DNA of 6,013 nucleotides from NCBI GenBank assembly GCA_017601265.1, contig JAFNJA010000104.1:1518-7530 (forward strand), given 5' to 3'. This document shows positions 5,190-6,013 of this stretch, one piece after another. Under the pieces are notes generated by a model. The model did not search any database and was not told the origin of the DNA. It was given only the letters and a program-made list of their open reading frames with translations. Within the stretch, counting starts at the first letter, position 1. Each line of letters opens with the position of its first letter. This stretch comes from Candidatus Brockarchaeota archaeon (GTDB lineage: Archaea; Thermoproteota; EX4484-205; DTQO01). The translations under genes were made by a program, and so were the position numbers.

Positions 5190-6013
5190 GTGTTGGTGAA
5201 GATCGTCCCGAGGAAGTTCGGCTTCGTGAAGGACGAGTTCGTTGAATGCGTCAAAGGCGTGATGGAGGAGTGCTACCGAAGGCTTGGGGCTTGCGACGTC
5301 CCTTGCGTGGACCTCTACCTCTTCGAGGGCGCTTCGCGCATGAGCGCCTTCTTTTCGGGGGAAAAGCGCCTGCTTGGGATCGAGTCCAAGGGCCTTGAGG
5401 AAGCGTTCGCTGCGCAGCACGACGCCTGGAGGGGGACCTCCAGGATCTCGATCTGCGTCGAAAGGATCGGGGCGATGCCTGAAGAGGTTCGAATCGGAAC
5501 CATAAGGCACGAGGTTGGCCACTCCGTCCTGCACGGAAGCTTGGAGCATTACTTGATCCCGCCGGCGCTCGTGGAAAGGGCGTCGGCCAAGATGCCGTGG
5601 GAGCGTGCCAGGATCTTTCTGTACTTGGTCTCCATCGCGGTCAAGGATTACGAGGTAACCAGGCTGCTTTACCGGAAAGGGTACGTCGAAGACCAGGTCG
5701 CTTACGCTTTAAGCTCGATCGGCGCGAGCGAGGAAGACAAACTGGCGTGGCTGATTTCCGAGAACGATCCGGCGGCCAGGGCGATATGCGCGGCCTCGAG
5801 GTTGAAGGAAGTTTGCTGCGCCGCCCCGTTCCTGGGCGACGAGAGGTTCGGGGGCGCCCTTCTGGAACGCCTCGCCAGCAGCTTGGATTACATGGGAGGC
5901 GGGACGGCAAAGAGGCTGCTCTTCATCGCGACCAGGCACCTTCCGAGCCTCGGGGACGACACCCTCGAGAACATTAGGATCGTCTCAGATCTCGCCCTTG
6001 AGGCGTTCCCACT
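5190..6013 (+). CDS. Probable zinc metallopeptidase (HEVGH motif), 3' end outside the window
   Basis: An uninterrupted frame runs from a GTG at 5190 to the right edge, 274 residues visible. The key motif is HEVGHSVLHG at residues 107-116: His107 and His111 would bind zinc and Glu108 would be the catalytic base, the HExxH pattern of zincin peptidases. The metzincin continuation (HExxHxxGxxH) is absent. A later KDYEV (152-156) places Glu155 44 residues after His111, suiting a third ligand as in gluzincins; this assignment is inference. Other conspicuous stretches are QHDAWRGTSRISICVE (76-91) just before the active site and cysteines at 20, 28, 35, 39 and 89. There is no signal peptide or membrane segment, so it is probably cytoplasmic. 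Start choice: GTG 5190 has GGTG five bases upstream; TTG 5193 or GTG 5196 are alternatives, and the frame remains open upstream for some distance. I do not recognise the exact family, and it could be catalytically inactive. Confidence 0.8.
   Translation, partial: MLVKIVPRKFGFVKDEFVECVKGVMEECYRRLGACDVPCVDLYLFEGASRMSAFFSGEKRLLGIESKGLEEAFAAQHDAWRGTSRISICVERIGAMPEEVRIGTIRHEVGHSVLHGSLEHYLIPPALVERASAKMPWERARIFLYLVSIAVKDYEVTRLLYRKGYVEDQVAYALSSIGASEEDKLAWLISENDPAARAICAASRLKEVCCAAPFLGDERFGGALLERLASSLDYMGGGTAKRLLFIATRHLPSLGDDTLENIRIVSDLALEAFP

Noticed and set aside
4832..5245. Open frame of 137 codons on the + strand, and one of 178 codons on the - strand (4578-5114)
   Set aside because: Both are Arg/Ala/Pro-rich without motifs. 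The first runs into the metallopeptidase gene in another frame; the second overlaps the end of the ATPase relic on the opposite strand.
5597..5977. Open frame of 126 codons on the + strand inside the metallopeptidase gene
   Set aside because: It is an alternative frame of a gene with a recognisable HEVGH motif and contains only Arg/Gly-rich sequence.

Overview
The window is most likely from an archaeon, probably a thermophile of the TACK or a related group. This is inferred from three things: a degraded gene of the AAA ATPase/DUF4143 family that is abundant in archaea, heavy use of AGG (Arg) and ATA (Ile) codons, and archaeal-style signals (GGTG/GGGAG ribosome binding sites, TATA-like boxes, bare T-run terminators). 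The lineage cannot be fixed from the sequence alone. I found no rRNA, tRNA, CRISPR array, insertion sequence or integrase.

Layout, left to right. (1) Bases 1-644, + strand: the 3' part of an unrecognised, helix-rich, soluble protein, followed by T-run terminator signals. (2) Bases 776-3523, - strand: a tight three-gene ABC-2 exporter operon, read right to left as ATPase, permease, permease, with a 4-base overlap and then a 13-base gap. (3) Bases 3524-3911: no convincing gene, but three short inverted repeats that may form a structured leader or spacer upstream of the operon. (4) Bases 3912-4765, + strand: a pseudogene, the decayed C-terminal half of an AAA ATPase with a DUF4143-type C-terminal domain. 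It is broken by about four frameshifts and one in-frame stop. (5) Bases 4766-5189: a GC-rich stretch without a convincing gene; 4875-5023 holds a cluster of hairpins ending in a T5 run. (6) Bases 5190 to the right edge, + strand: the 5' part of an intact gene for a probable zinc metallopeptidase carrying HEVGH, running out of the window.

The three exporter genes clearly work together: the ATPase powers a membrane channel built from two related permeases, most simply a heterodimer. Substrate cannot be read from the sequence. Nothing ties the flanking genes to the exporter. Base composition is patchy: sampled 60-base lines give about 48% GC in the left gene, 58% in a permease, 47% in the pseudogene and 62-72% from about 4920 rightward. 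This suggests segments of different history. The most interesting items are the metallopeptidase of unrecognised family, the hairpin cluster just upstream of it, and the multiply broken ATPase relic.
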